From the NCBI RefSeq assembly GCF_041433555.1, contig NZ_JAPWBR010000001.1:115250-179249 (forward strand): DNA of 64,000 nt, written 5' to 3'. Below the pieces are notes generated by a model. It made no database searches. It was not told the origin of the DNA and saw only the letters and a list, made by a program, of their open reading frames with translations. Both the position numbers and the translations under genes were made by a program. Shown here one piece after another: positions 7,517 through 15,432 of the stretch (position 1 is the first letter of the stretch; every line of letters starts with the position of its first letter). Source of the DNA: Granulicatella sp041433555 (GTDB lineage: Bacteria; Bacillota; Bacilli; Lactobacillales; Aerococcaceae).

Positions 7517-8076
7517 TTCGACAACCTAAGCGCGATGAGCGACGACAAATCATCCCTCTGATTGAACTGATTATGCAAGATATGGAACTGCCGATTCTGG
7601 AACATACGAGCCCAGAAATGCTCTACGCGATGCTAGAAGAAGCCATGCTCGACGATCAGTTTCGCTACGGGCTAAAGAACACGCTCGTCTATATTCATGA
7701 CGGAAAAGTTGCCGGGGCCATCTTTGGCTACCACGGACACTTAGAAGACGCGATTGACGACCCGTTCCACCGATTGTACGAGGATTACAATACCCCGCAT
7801 CAACTCCCGCTCTACGAGGATAAGGAGACGATGCCTGGCGAATGGTACATCGATATTTTAGCGGTCTATCCCAAATATCGTCGCATTGGAATCGGCCGTA
7901 AATTATTGGTCGAAGTAGAAAACTTAGCGCGCCAACAAGGGGCCACAAAAATCGCCCTCAACTGCGAGAAGGAGAATACGAAGGCCTATAAATTATACGA
8001 AAAACTAGGCTACACGCCTGAGAGCGAACGCATCTTAAGTGGTCATCCGTATTACCATATGACAAAAGCCTTATAA
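7513..8076 (+). CDS. GNAT family N-acetyltransferase
   Basis: A 187-residue acetyl-CoA-dependent acetyltransferase. The acetyl-CoA binding motif A is visible as DILAVYPKYRRIGIGRKLL at about residues 115-135, followed by the usual ALNCEKENTKAYKLYEKLGY. Substrate unknown. The ATG overlaps the stop of the AraC-type gene (ATGA), so the pair is one operon ending at a hairpin shared with the convergent peptide-binding protein gene. Confidence 0.9.
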   Translation: MIRQPKRDERRQIIPLIELIMQDMELPILEHTSPEMLYAMLEEAMLDDQFRYGLKNTLVYIHDGKVAGAIFGYHGHLEDAIDDPFHRLYEDYNTPHQLPLYEDKETMPGEWYIDILAVYPKYRRIGIGRKLLVEVENLARQQGATKIALNCEKENTKAYKLYEKLGYTPESERILSGHPYYHMTKAL

Positions 8077-8163
8077 AAAATCCCTCTTTGGACAAAATCG
8101 TTCAAAGAGAGAATTGTTAAAATGTAACTTATATATTACATTTTGCTTTTTTACAAAACGAAA

Positions 8164-8195
8164 AAGAGACTCGAAATTTTTCGAGTCTCTTATTT
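8164..8195. terminator. Bidirectional intrinsic terminator
   Basis: AGAGACTCGAAA pairs with the mirror TTTCGAGTCTCT, with T-runs on both strands. It separates the convergent GNAT gene and peptide-binding protein gene. Confidence 0.9.
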
Positions 8196-8207
8196 TTGCT
8201 TCTATGA

Positions 8208-9824
8208 TTATTTTACAGAGGCTTGACGGAGGTTAATTGTACGTCCGAATGGAAGTACTTCGAATCCTTCTACGTTTTCAGCAAGTAAGTAGCTTTGGCT
8301 TGCTTGGTAGATTGGAGCGATAGCCACATCATCCATCACGATTTTTTCAGCCGCAATCATTTGTTTGTAACGTTCTGCTGGCTTCGTTGCGTAAGTTGTT
8401 TTCACTTCAGCAACAGCTTTATCGTAGGCTTCGCTAGAGTAGTTCGCGAAGTTAATTCCGCCACCTGTTACGTATTGTTCTAAGAAGTTTACTGGGTCTT
8501 GATAGTCAGGTGCCCATGTTCCGAAGAAGAAGTCGAAATCATCTGCACGTTGTAATTCAAGACGGTTTTTCAATGGCACTGATTTAATGTTCAATGTCAC
8601 GCCTGGTAAGTTCTTTTGGATTTGCGCCTGTAAATATTCGCCGACCACTTTCGCACTACCTGCATCTGACGTTAATAATGTTACTTCAATCGTGTCCATG
8701 CCTAACTCTTGTTTCGCAAGAGCTAATTCTTTTTGCGCTTCTTCTACATTGTAGCTGAGTAAGTCGCCACGGTCTTCCACGTAATCTTTACCTGTTTCTG
8801 GGTTTTCAGCAAAACCTTTTGGAACAAGACCATTTGAAACGATTGAGCCGTCTTTTAATACGTTGTTTACAAGAGCCGCTTTATCGTATGCCATCGCAAT
8901 CGCACGACGGAAGTGTTTGTTTCCTGTAATCTTACGTTCTACGTTGAAACTCATGTATCCCATTGTTGCTTTTGGAATCGCGTGGTACGTTGGTTGCGTT
9001 TTGTATTGATCAACGAATTGTTCGCTGATTGTTGTGTATTGTACTTGTTTTCCGTCAAATAATTGAACAGAAGTCGCTACTTCTTTCGATACGTTCACAG
9101 TGACGTTTTGTAATTGAACGTTTGCTGCATCCCAGTAGCCGTCATTCTTCACAAGTTTCCAAGAAAGTTCAGAACCTGTCCATCCTTCTAATTTGAACGG
9201 TCCGTTTGTCACGATTGAATCTGCTGAAGAACCGTATCCTTCGCCTTTTTCTTTCGCCACTTTTTCAGATTGTGGTAAGAAACGTGATCCTGTTAATAAT
9301 TTTGGTAAATATGGAGCAGGATTTTCAAGCGTGATTTCTAATGTTTTATCATCAATCGCTTTAACTCCTAATTCTTCTGTAGATAATTCCCCTGAACGAA
9401 TTTTCTTCGCGTTTTTGAACACATCTGCTGATTGCGCCACATGTCCTTCTTTAGGGTCTACTAATTTACGGTAAGTGAAAACGAAGTCGCCTGCTGTTAC
9501 AGGAGTTCCGTCAGACCATTTTGCATCACGTAATTTGAACGTATATACAAGGCCGTCCGCGCTCACAGTTGGCTCTTCTGCTGCCATTCCTAATTCAACT
9601 TTATTGTCTTTAGCGACACGATATAATCCTTCGAAAATTTGCCCTAACATATCTGAGCTCGGAACATCATCGTAGTCCGCGCTATCTAATGTTGCTAATT
9701 CTCCAAATGTTGTAATCGTTAAACTTTGTTGATTACTTGATGTCGATGTTGAATTGCCACCACATGCAGCCAAACCTAACGAAATAAGTAGTGTCGTCAT
9801 TAATAATTTGGTTGATTTTTTCAT
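8208..9824 (-). CDS. Oligopeptide-binding lipoprotein (SBP_bac_5)
   Basis: A 538-residue extracellular solute-binding protein of the OppA/DppE type. The signal peptide ends in the lipobox LGLAAC, and a Ser/Thr-rich linker follows. The family signature is spread through the protein (ATLDSADYDDVPSSDMLGQI; AEEPTVSADGLVYTFKLRDA; RRAIAMAYDKAALV). It should bind peptides at the cell surface and hand them to an Opp-type ABC transporter. No permease or ATPase genes are adjacent, so it is a stand-alone binding protein, as seen for extra OppA or pheromone-binding proteins in lactic bacteria. AAAGGAG precedes the ATG at eight bases. Confidence 0.9.
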   Translation of the reverse strand: MKKSTKLLMTTLLISLGLAACGGNSTSTSSNQQSLTITTFGELATLDSADYDDVPSSDMLGQIFEGLYRVAKDNKVELGMAAEEPTVSADGLVYTFKLRDAKWSDGTPVTAGDFVFTYRKLVDPKEGHVAQSADVFKNAKKIRSGELSTEELGVKAIDDKTLEITLENPAPYLPKLLTGSRFLPQSEKVAKEKGEGYGSSADSIVTNGPFKLEGWTGSELSWKLVKNDGYWDAANVQLQNVTVNVSKEVATSVQLFDGKQVQYTTISEQFVDQYKTQPTYHAIPKATMGYMSFNVERKITGNKHFRRAIAMAYDKAALVNNVLKDGSIVSNGLVPKGFAENPETGKDYVEDRGDLLSYNVEEAQKELALAKQELGMDTIEVTLLTSDAGSAKVVGEYLQAQIQKNLPGVTLNIKSVPLKNRLELQRADDFDFFFGTWAPDYQDPVNFLEQYVTGGGINFANYSSEAYDKAVAEVKTTYATKPAERYKQMIAAEKIVMDDVAIAPIYQASQSYLLAENVEGFEVLPFGRTINLRQASVK

Positions 9825-9911
9825 AACAATTCTCCTTTATTGGTTAATCCATCGCCTTTGCGATAACAACATGATAGCACGGATACCCTACCCACCAAAA
9901 TTTAATGCCTA

Positions 9912-9985
9912 TGATACGAGAAAAAGCGGTCAGAAACGAATCACTGGAAAATCCTTCACAGTGCGAAGGATTTGGGTGTGGGCAT
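9912..9985 (+). repeat. Fragment of family A repeat
   Basis: GATACGAGAAAAAGCGGTCA and GAAACGAATCACTGG match the 5' half of the copies at 13.8 and 15.2 kb. It is followed by a hairpin ATCCTTCacagtgcGAAGGAT like the extra hairpin of the copy at 5.4 kb. The 3' half is missing. The 9825-10139 gap holds nothing else apart from presumed promoters. Confidence 0.55.
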
Positions 9986-10139
9986 TACAATTTGCATAAA
10001 AGTATAAATACCATAAGACATTGCCATATACATTTTTTAAGTTTCGACTCTTAACTCGAGTACTCAACACCAACTCCCCCCTTGCCTTTCTCTCCCATCT
10101 CCATTACCATAGAACTAACAAGAAAAAGGAGTTTTCCAT

Positions 10140-11174
10140 ATGCACAAAAATCGCGTTCGTGGTTATAATAAACGTTTTTATCCCGGGGTGGCTTTAATCG
10201 TGGCGGCTATGCTTTGCCTTGTTTTTGCATTGACAAGACTAAACGTTCCATTATTACAACTGCAAAATAAATATTTTAACCTCAATGATATCGTAAAAAA
10301 TGAAGATTCTATCTTAAAGGTGAACGGTATCGACAAGCACTCCGTCCAAAACTCGGACTTTGGAAAATGGTCGCTTTATATCGTCTCTTATTTAGAAAAA
10401 GATTCTCATGGAAACGAAACGACACAGTACATCGGCCTGGAACTAGATAAAGACACTGCGCAACAATTAATCGATAAGAGAAATACCTTAAGAGATCATC
10501 CTGAAAAAATTGCGGGTACCTTTGTTGAGCCAGAATTTCACGATAAGAAAGTGATGGATTATAGCTATCGTACCCAAGATGCGATGAAAAAATACATCAA
10601 ATTCCCAATTTCACGTCGTTATCAAAACTATGTATCGATTAAACCAGGAAAGGAAACACAAAAACTCTTCCTAATCCTCTCCCTTATCCTCTTCATCCCA
10701 GGGCTAGCCCTCGTGTATTTAGCGGAAAAATATCATAAATTTGCGGCATACTACAACAGTTTATTTGCAGGATATAAGAACACAGAAGCGTTAGTGGAAA
10801 GTCATCCAGAGTTGAAAGGCAAACGTCTATCTACATTATTGAATAAATCCGATTATATCGATGATACCTTAGGCGTGTATATCTATAAAAACTTCTTCTG
10901 TTCTACTGTAAAAGGATTAGAGATTTATGATTTAAACAAAACGAAGAGCGTACACCACTTTGAAAAAACATTTTACCCTGAAGAAGGTGGCAGCTTCATG
11001 AAGTCGTACCTTGTATTTTCAACCAGTGATCCAGATGCTGCGGTTCGCAGTACGAAGATTCAAATTAAAAACATCGGTGAAGAAACCGATGCACATCTAC
11101 AGCCATTCTTTGACAAATTGCGTCAAGATTTCCCAACGATTGAGATTGAGGCTAAAAAAGAAAGTAAGAGATAA
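10140..11174 (+). CDS. Two-TM protein of unknown family, paralog 1 of 4
   Basis: A 344-residue protein with TM segments at about residues 16-36 and 175-198. The middle (about 40-170) is predicted to be outside the cell, and the last 145 residues inside. I do not recognise the family. It is the most diverged of four tandem paralogs but shares the C-terminal motif NIGEETDAHLQPFFDKL and a YIYKNFF ... LEIYDLNK region with the others. AAAAGGAG lies eight bases before the ATG. The ectodomain has an EYIGLELDKDTAQ-like motif common to the set. A short imperfect hairpin follows its stop, in place of the long structured repeats seen after the other three. Confidence 0.85.
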   Translation: MHKNRVRGYNKRFYPGVALIVAAMLCLVFALTRLNVPLLQLQNKYFNLNDIVKNEDSILKVNGIDKHSVQNSDFGKWSLYIVSYLEKDSHGNETTQYIGLELDKDTAQQLIDKRNTLRDHPEKIAGTFVEPEFHDKKVMDYSYRTQDAMKKYIKFPISRRYQNYVSIKPGKETQKLFLILSLILFIPGLALVYLAEKYHKFAAYYNSLFAGYKNTEALVESHPELKGKRLSTLLNKSDYIDDTLGVYIYKNFFCSTVKGLEIYDLNKTKSVHHFEKTFYPEEGGSFMKSYLVFSTSDPDAAVRSTKIQIKNIGEETDAHLQPFFDKLRQDFPTIEIEAKKESKR

Positions 11175-11204
11175 GGAGTCCATTAGGATTCCTTATTTTT
11201 TTCA
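11172..11204 (+). terminator. Probable intrinsic terminator
   Basis: AAGGAGTCC and GGATTCCTT form an imperfect short stem followed by ATTTTTTTC, right at the stop of the first paralog. Confidence 0.55.
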
Positions 11205-11267
11205 ACACGACATTATCATATATGATAATTACCATATATGATAATTTCAGTATTCGAATAAAGTCAC

Positions 11268-11296
11268 TTGCAAAATGCTATTTTCTAGAGTATTAT
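11268..11296 (+). promoter_or_regulatory. Promoter of paralog 2
   Basis: -35 TTGCAA at 11268-11273, 17-base spacer, -10 TATTAT at 11291-11296. The spacer ends TCTAGAG, exactly as in the promoter of paralog 3, so the promoter was duplicated with the gene. Confidence 0.65.
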
Positions 11297-11338
11297 AGCT
11301 GTATTATATATATATTATCGAAAAGAGGTTTATATCAT

Positions 11339-12343
11339 ATGACAGAAAATCGTAATCACGGCTTTAGAATTCGTTTTTACTTCGGACTTATTTTAATTAT
11401 TGCCGCTTGCGTCATCGGATTTTTCAACTTCCAAAAACCAGACGCTAAAAAAATCTATGAAGACGGAAAAGCTCTTCCCTTCAGTTCAAGCAATGACGAT
11501 AAAGAATCAGCTCTAAAAATTACTGATATCTCAAAAGAACCCGTCATCGAAGTAGATAAAGGAAAAACCTATATCTACATTGTTGAATATGAAAAAGCAG
11601 GTACTTCAAAAGGAAAAGAACCTGGTTATATTGGTCTTGAATTAACAAAAGAAGATGCTGCAAAATTAGTCGCAAAAGCTGATACAATGCAAGACAATCC
11701 AGAATATGTTTACGGTACAATCATTTATTCATACCGTAATAAACATGCGATTCAAAACTACAGCGACTTAATTACTCAAGCGTTCAAAAACTATAACCTT
11801 CTACAAGCTGGTGCAGATACACAATTCTACTTCTCTCAAACAGAAGCTAGCTCTGCAAAAAAAGGTGGATTAATGGTTGCGGCAGGTCTTACACTCGCAG
11901 GGCTTGTATTTATCGGTTTAGCGTTCTTGAAACGTAAAAAAGTTGGTGCGGCTTATGACGAAATGTACGCTGCTTACCCAGAATTACGTGGCAACTTAGA
12001 TTTACTACGTACAAACGCTACTTATGCGGATGACGAAACATATGTATACATCTACAAAAACCACTTCTTCACTACTTGGAGCGGCTTAGAAGTATACGAC
12101 TTAACAAAAGCAAAACGCGTTTACCACTATCAGTTATCACACAAGAGATATGGAATCACAACGAACATTGAATCATTCCTAATCTTCTTATCAGACGACA
12201 GATCATACAAAGGTAAGAAGAAGAAAATTGAAATTAAGAACATCGGTGAAGAAACAGATGACTTCTTACAACCATTCTTCCGTGCAGTTGTTGAAGAATT
12301 CCCTGACACTGCCGTAGGATATGAAAATAATAGACCGTTCTAG
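11339..12343 (+). CDS. Two-TM protein of unknown family, paralog 2 of 4
   Basis: A 334-residue membrane protein, very close to paralog 3. It starts MTENRNHGFRIRFYFGLILI, with TM1 at about residues 12-30 and TM2 at about 175-197 (a GLTLAGLVFIGLAFLKRKK segment). The cytosolic part has AAYDEMYAAYPELRGNLDLL, YIYKNHFFTTWSGLEVYDL and GEETDDFLQPFF. The frame is open from 11222, but the ATG at 11339 has AGAGG upstream and matches the start of paralog 3. Its stop TAG runs directly into a family C repeat. No catalytic motif is visible; a sensor, scaffold or immunity role cannot be told apart from sequence alone. Confidence 0.85.
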   Translation: MTENRNHGFRIRFYFGLILIIAACVIGFFNFQKPDAKKIYEDGKALPFSSSNDDKESALKITDISKEPVIEVDKGKTYIYIVEYEKAGTSKGKEPGYIGLELTKEDAAKLVAKADTMQDNPEYVYGTIIYSYRNKHAIQNYSDLITQAFKNYNLLQAGADTQFYFSQTEASSAKKGGLMVAAGLTLAGLVFIGLAFLKRKKVGAAYDEMYAAYPELRGNLDLLRTNATYADDETYVYIYKNHFFTTWSGLEVYDLTKAKRVYHYQLSHKRYGITTNIESFLIFLSDDRSYKGKKKKIEIKNIGEETDDFLQPFFRAVVEEFPDTAVGYENNRPF

Positions 12344-12480
12344 GCAGAAAGACAGAAGCTAAAAGAAGACTCGCAGTGCGAGTCTTTTTTGCTTCGTAGT
12401 CTTTCGCCCGCAAAGTTTATTAGACATTCTTGAATCACGAGTGATGAAAAGAATGTCAATAAACCACTGCGCCGAAGTAG
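12343..12480 (+). repeat. Family C structured repeat with terminator hairpin
   Basis: Starts at the last base of the paralog 2 stop. AGAAAGACAGAAGC pairs with GCTTCGTAGTCTTTC, enclosing a terminator-type hairpin (AAGACTCGCAGTGCGAGTCTT plus T-run, 12366-12390). Then CCCGCAAAG, a long stem (GTTTATTAGACATTCTT with AAGAATGTCAATAAAC) and CACTGCGCC. Two other copies at 41.2 and 41.9 kb keep the pairing with different bases. Confidence 0.75.
12366..12390 (+). terminator. Intrinsic terminator inside family C repeat
   Basis: AAGACTCGCAGTGCGAGTCTT with six following T, 23 bases after the paralog 2 stop. Confidence 0.85.
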
Positions 12481-12522
12481 ATGCGTATAATTATGAAGAG
12501 TCATCACAAGCGTAAGTGATTT

Positions 12523-12600
12523 CTGCGAACTCAACTACACTAGGATGTGAGTCCGAACTCAACTTCATAGGATGTGAGTAAGAACTCAACTTCACAGGAT
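12523..12600 (+). repeat. Tandem tails of family A repeat
   Basis: Three short units of the form GAACTCAACTTCACAGGATGTGAG (20-odd bases, varying slightly) in a row. They are the junction sequence normally joining tandem family A elements, here without the hairpin bodies. The 12344-12759 gap otherwise holds only the family C copy, a second terminator and the next promoter. Confidence 0.65.
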
Positions 12601-12641
12601 GCGAAACATCGCTCACCTAAACAAAATAACAGAAACTAGAA

Positions 12642-12668
12642 ACGGACTCGCAGTGCGAGTCCGTTTTT
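12642..12668 (+). terminator. Intrinsic terminator
   Basis: ACGGACTCGCAGTGCGAGTCCGT with a T-run; near-copy of the hairpin at 12366. It closes the repeat array downstream of paralog 2. Confidence 0.85.
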
Positions 12669-12692
12669 ATTTCATTTTCATTAAGAATCAAC

Positions 12693-12721
12693 TTGCAAAA
12701 AATCATTATCTAGAGTACTGT
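12693..12721 (+). promoter_or_regulatory. Promoter of paralog 3
   Basis: -35 TTGCAA at 12693-12698, 17-base spacer ending TCTAGAG, -10 TACTGT at 12716-12721. Clearly homologous to the paralog 2 promoter, with a poorer -10. Confidence 0.55.
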
Positions 12722-12759
12722 TAATTTAAATAATATTATTGCAAAGGAGTTTTTATTTT

Positions 12760-13770
12760 ATGACAGAAAATCGTAACCACGGTTTTAATATCCGATTTTA
12801 TTTCGGAGTAATTTTATTAATTGCAGCTGCTGTCCTTGCTTTCTTCGCTCTCAAGAAAGTAGACGTTGATACATTGGTAAAGGACAATAAATTCTTTACT
12901 CACTATTCTGCAAAGGATGGCGAACAACTGGCTGTCAAAATTACACAAATTACAGCTAACCCTGTAATTACAGTGGATAAAGGAAGTTCATACGTATACA
13001 TTATTGAGTATGAAGATGAAGGTAAAGAGTCAAATGGCCAAAAAAAATACGCTTATGTAGGTCTTGAACTCGATAAAGAGACTGCTCAAAAATTAGTTGC
13101 AAAGAATAGTACTTTACCAGATAACCCTGAGATAATGGCCGTTACCCTTGTGGACTCTTCTAGAAACAAAGGAGCTATTAAAAACTACGATGATCTTATG
13201 CTCAATGGTTTCAAAAGCTATAATTTAATTGAACAAGAGATTGAATATAGAGACTACTTATCTATTTCTGACAAATCATCTACTCAAAAAACTCAATTAA
13301 TCATCGCTGCTGGTCTTACACTCGCAGGTCTTGTATTTGTTGGTTTAGCCTTCTGGAAACGTAGAAAAGTTAGTGCGGCTTACGATGAAATTTACGCTGC
13401 TTACCCAGAATTACGTGACAACTTGGATTTATTAAAAACACATGCAACTTATGTCGACGATGAAATGTTTGTATACATCTACAAGAACCACTTCTTCACT
13501 ACTTGGAGCGGATTAGAAGTATACGACATCACAAAAGCAAATCGCGTTTACCACTATCAAGTAACACACAAGAAATATGGAGTGACAACAAACATTGATT
13601 CATTCCTTATCTTCTTATCAGATGACAAATCATACCGTGGTAAGAAAACGAAGATTGCCATTCATAATATTGGGGAAGAAACCGATGACTTCTTACAACC
13701 ATTCTTCCAAACTGTGGCCCAAGAATTCCCTAACGTAGCAGTAGGATATGAAAATAATAGACCATTCTAA
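12760..13770 (+). CDS. Two-TM protein of unknown family, paralog 3 of 4
   Basis: A 336-residue membrane protein, near-identical over long blocks to paralog 2. It has the same MTENRNHGFNIRFYFGVILL start, a TM2 with GLTLAGLVFVGLAFWKRRK, the AYPELRDNLDLL block, YIYKNHFFTTWSGLEVYD, and a C-terminus ending VGYENNRPF as in paralog 2. AAAGGAG stands nine bases before the ATG at 12760; a non-ATG frame extension to 12739 is not needed. The ectodomains of paralogs 2 and 3 differ much more than the cytosolic halves, which suggests either gene conversion at the 3' end or diversifying selection outside. It is followed by two tandem family A repeats and a terminator. Confidence 0.85.
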   Translation: MTENRNHGFNIRFYFGVILLIAAAVLAFFALKKVDVDTLVKDNKFFTHYSAKDGEQLAVKITQITANPVITVDKGSSYVYIIEYEDEGKESNGQKKYAYVGLELDKETAQKLVAKNSTLPDNPEIMAVTLVDSSRNKGAIKNYDDLMLNGFKSYNLIEQEIEYRDYLSISDKSSTQKTQLIIAAGLTLAGLVFVGLAFWKRRKVSAAYDEIYAAYPELRDNLDLLKTHATYVDDEMFVYIYKNHFFTTWSGLEVYDITKANRVYHYQVTHKKYGVTTNIDSFLIFLSDDKSYRGKKTKIAIHNIGEETDDFLQPFFQTVAQEFPNVAVGYENNRPF

Positions 13771-13774
13771 TTAA

Positions 13775-13894
13775 GGATGCGAGAAAAGGCGCTTAGAAAC
13801 GAATCACTGGACCAGAATAACGCAAAGGACTGCTTGCAGTCGTGCGGCTATTCTGGGAAGTGGACGTCGTTTCTGCCTTTTCGAGTTCAACTAC
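13775..13894 (+). repeat. Family A structured repeat, copy 3
   Basis: Begins four bases after the paralog 3 stop: GGATGCGAG, outer stem AAAAGG/CCTTTT and AGAAACGA/TCGTTTCT, second stem CCAGAATA/TATTCTGG, core AACGCAAAGGACTGC and GCAGTCGTGCGG, then GAGTTCAACTAC. All stems are perfect or nearly so. Confidence 0.8.
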
Positions 13895-13895
13895 A

Positions 13896-14018
13896 GGATG
13901 TGAGACATCGCGCTCAGAAATGGAACGTTGGACCGGAACGCCGGAAGGAACGTGAAACGTTCTGCGGACGTTTCGGGAAACGCACGCCATTTCTGCGATG
14001 GCGAGCTCGACTTCACAA
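13896..14018 (+). repeat. Family A structured repeat, copy 4
   Basis: Directly follows copy 3. GGATGTGAG, outer stem CATCG/CGATG and CAGAAATGG/CCATTTCTG, inner hairpin GGAACGTgaAACGTTC, then TGCGGACGTTTCGGG and GAGCTCGACTTCACA. It ends in a further short GGATGTGAG tail (14019-14040). Confidence 0.8.
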
Positions 14019-14078
14019 GGATGTGAGCCCGAGCTCGACTAGGCAGAAAGACAGAAGCTAAAACCACCAAACCGACTC

Positions 14079-14100
14079 GCAATGCGGGTCGGTTTTTTAT
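14079..14100 (+). terminator. Intrinsic terminator closing the family A array
   Basis: ACCGACTCGCAATGCGGGTCGGT with six T. It is preceded by AGGCAGAAAGACAGAAGC, the same leader that starts the family C copy at 12343. Confidence 0.85.
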
Positions 14101-14144
14101 ACGCAAATCCAATAAATTCTCTCCATTAAAGTGAAAAATTTATT

Positions 14145-14173
14145 TTGCAGTTCAAAATTGTTTGTGGTATATT
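14145..14173 (+). promoter_or_regulatory. Promoter of paralog 4
   Basis: -35 TTGCAG at 14145-14150, 17-base spacer, -10 TATATT at 14168-14173, about 37 bases before the start codon. Confidence 0.55.
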
Positions 14174-14210
14174 ATATCTATCATACAACCCATATTAAAG
14201 GAGAATAATC

Positions 14211-15212
14211 ATGATTGAAAAACGCAATACTAAAGGCTTTGTCGGCCTCATTATCGCTGGAGTTCTTTCCATCATCGTTGCTCTTGGAGCGCTAGGATTC
14301 TTCCAGTTCTACCAAACAGCCGACAATTTATACAATAAAGGGAACATCTTCGGTGAAGTCCCAATGAAAGACGAAGCTGTTACTGCTGTTAAAATTACAG
14401 GCTACGCAGAAAATCCTATCGCTACTATCGATGGAGGTACAAAATTATACTTAATCGAGTTCACTAAAACAGATAACGATGACTTTGGATATGCAAGTCT
14501 CGAAGTTAAAGAGGGCGATAAATTAATTGAAAAATTAAAATCAACCGATGATCTTGTAGCAAACCCTGTCATCGTAGCAGCTAAAATGCGTAAATCAGGT
14601 GCAGACGGTGCTGTCCGTAACTACACTTCTGAATTTAAAGCAACCATTAGCGAGAACGAAAACATTTCAAAACTAGCAGAAACAGAATATTACGTATCTG
14701 TTTACGAATTTGACAAAGACCGTCAATTCGCGTATATCGTTGCTGGTATTGCTGGAATTATTGCTCTTGTATTCTTCTACAGTGCTTTTGCAACACGTAA
14801 AGGGGAAGACAAAGCGTATAACGAATTATACAGTGCTTATCCAGAATTAAACTACTCTATGGATTCTGTATTAGAAGATGCTACTTATGTTGATAATCAA
14901 TTAGGAATCGTTTTATACAAACACCACCTACTTGCGACATACAAGAATTTCCAAGTATACGACTTAACAAAAGCTGAGCGAATTTACCACTACATTTACA
15001 CTCAAAAATCTTACGGAATGACGGTTAGCCGTACTTCTCAATTAATCCTTCTAACGAACGACAAATCATACCGTAGAAAGAAAACTTCTCTACTCATTAA
15101 GAACGTTGGGGACGAAACAGATGACTTACTACAACCATTCTTCTATGCAGTAAGCCAAGAATTCCCAGACATCCTATTAGGCTTCGAAAACAAAAGCAAG
15201 AGACCGTTCTAA
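14211..15212 (+). CDS. Two-TM protein of unknown family, paralog 4 of 4
   Basis: A 333-residue membrane protein with TM segments at about residues 10-30 and 178-198. It shares the topology and C-terminal motifs of its neighbours (AYPELNYSMDSVLEDATYVD; YDLTKAERIYHYIYT; GDETDDLLQPFFYAV), but its ectodomain is shorter and distinct. AAAGGAG lies eight bases before the ATG. Four such genes in a row, three with their own recognisable promoter, look like an expanded lineage-specific family. I cannot assign a function. A family A repeat begins four bases after the stop. Confidence 0.85.
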   Translation: MIEKRNTKGFVGLIIAGVLSIIVALGALGFFQFYQTADNLYNKGNIFGEVPMKDEAVTAVKITGYAENPIATIDGGTKLYLIEFTKTDNDDFGYASLEVKEGDKLIEKLKSTDDLVANPVIVAAKMRKSGADGAVRNYTSEFKATISENENISKLAETEYYVSVYEFDKDRQFAYIVAGIAGIIALVFFYSAFATRKGEDKAYNELYSAYPELNYSMDSVLEDATYVDNQLGIVLYKHHLLATYKNFQVYDLTKAERIYHYIYTQKSYGMTVSRTSQLILLTNDKSYRRKKTSLLIKNVGDETDDLLQPFFYAVSQEFPDILLGFENKSKRPF

Positions 15213-15215
15213 CAA

Positions 15216-15336
15216 GGATACGAGAAAAGGCGCTTAGAAACGAATCACTGGAGACAAATAACGCAAGGGACTGCTTGCAGTTGTGCGGATATTTGTCGAA
15301 GTGGACGTCGTTTCTGCCTTTTCGAGTTCAACTCCG
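15216..15336 (+). repeat. Family A structured repeat, copy 5
   Basis: Starts just after the paralog 4 stop: GGATACGAG, outer stem AAAAGG/CCTTTT and AGAAACGA/TCGTTTCT, second stem GACAAATA/TATTTGTC replacing the CCAGAATA/TATTCTGG of copy 3, core AACGCAAGGGACTGC and GCAGTTGTGCGG. The double change in the second stem is a clear compensatory pair. A short GGATGTGAG tail follows. Confidence 0.8.
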
Positions 15337-15373
15337 GATGTGAGACATCCAACCTAAAAAGATAAATACACCC

Positions 15374-15412
15374 AAAAAAGAACCGCCATTTTCTCTATGG
15401 CGGTTCTTTTCC
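15374..15412. terminator. Bidirectional intrinsic terminator
   Basis: AAGAACCGCCAT pairs with ATGGCGGTTCTT. It serves paralog 4 (plus) after its 3' repeat, and the FNT channel gene (minus). Confidence 0.9.
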
Positions 15413-15432
15413 TTTACAATATTCATTTTTGA

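Noticed and set aside
12523..12600. Short direct repeats that might look like a CRISPR array
   Set aside because: Units vary in length, there are no unique spacers of constant size, no cas genes are near, and the units match the joints of family A elements.
13777..14061. Open frames on both strands within the family A repeats
   Set aside because: They cover conserved hairpins, start without ribosome binding sites and are not preserved between copies of the repeat.
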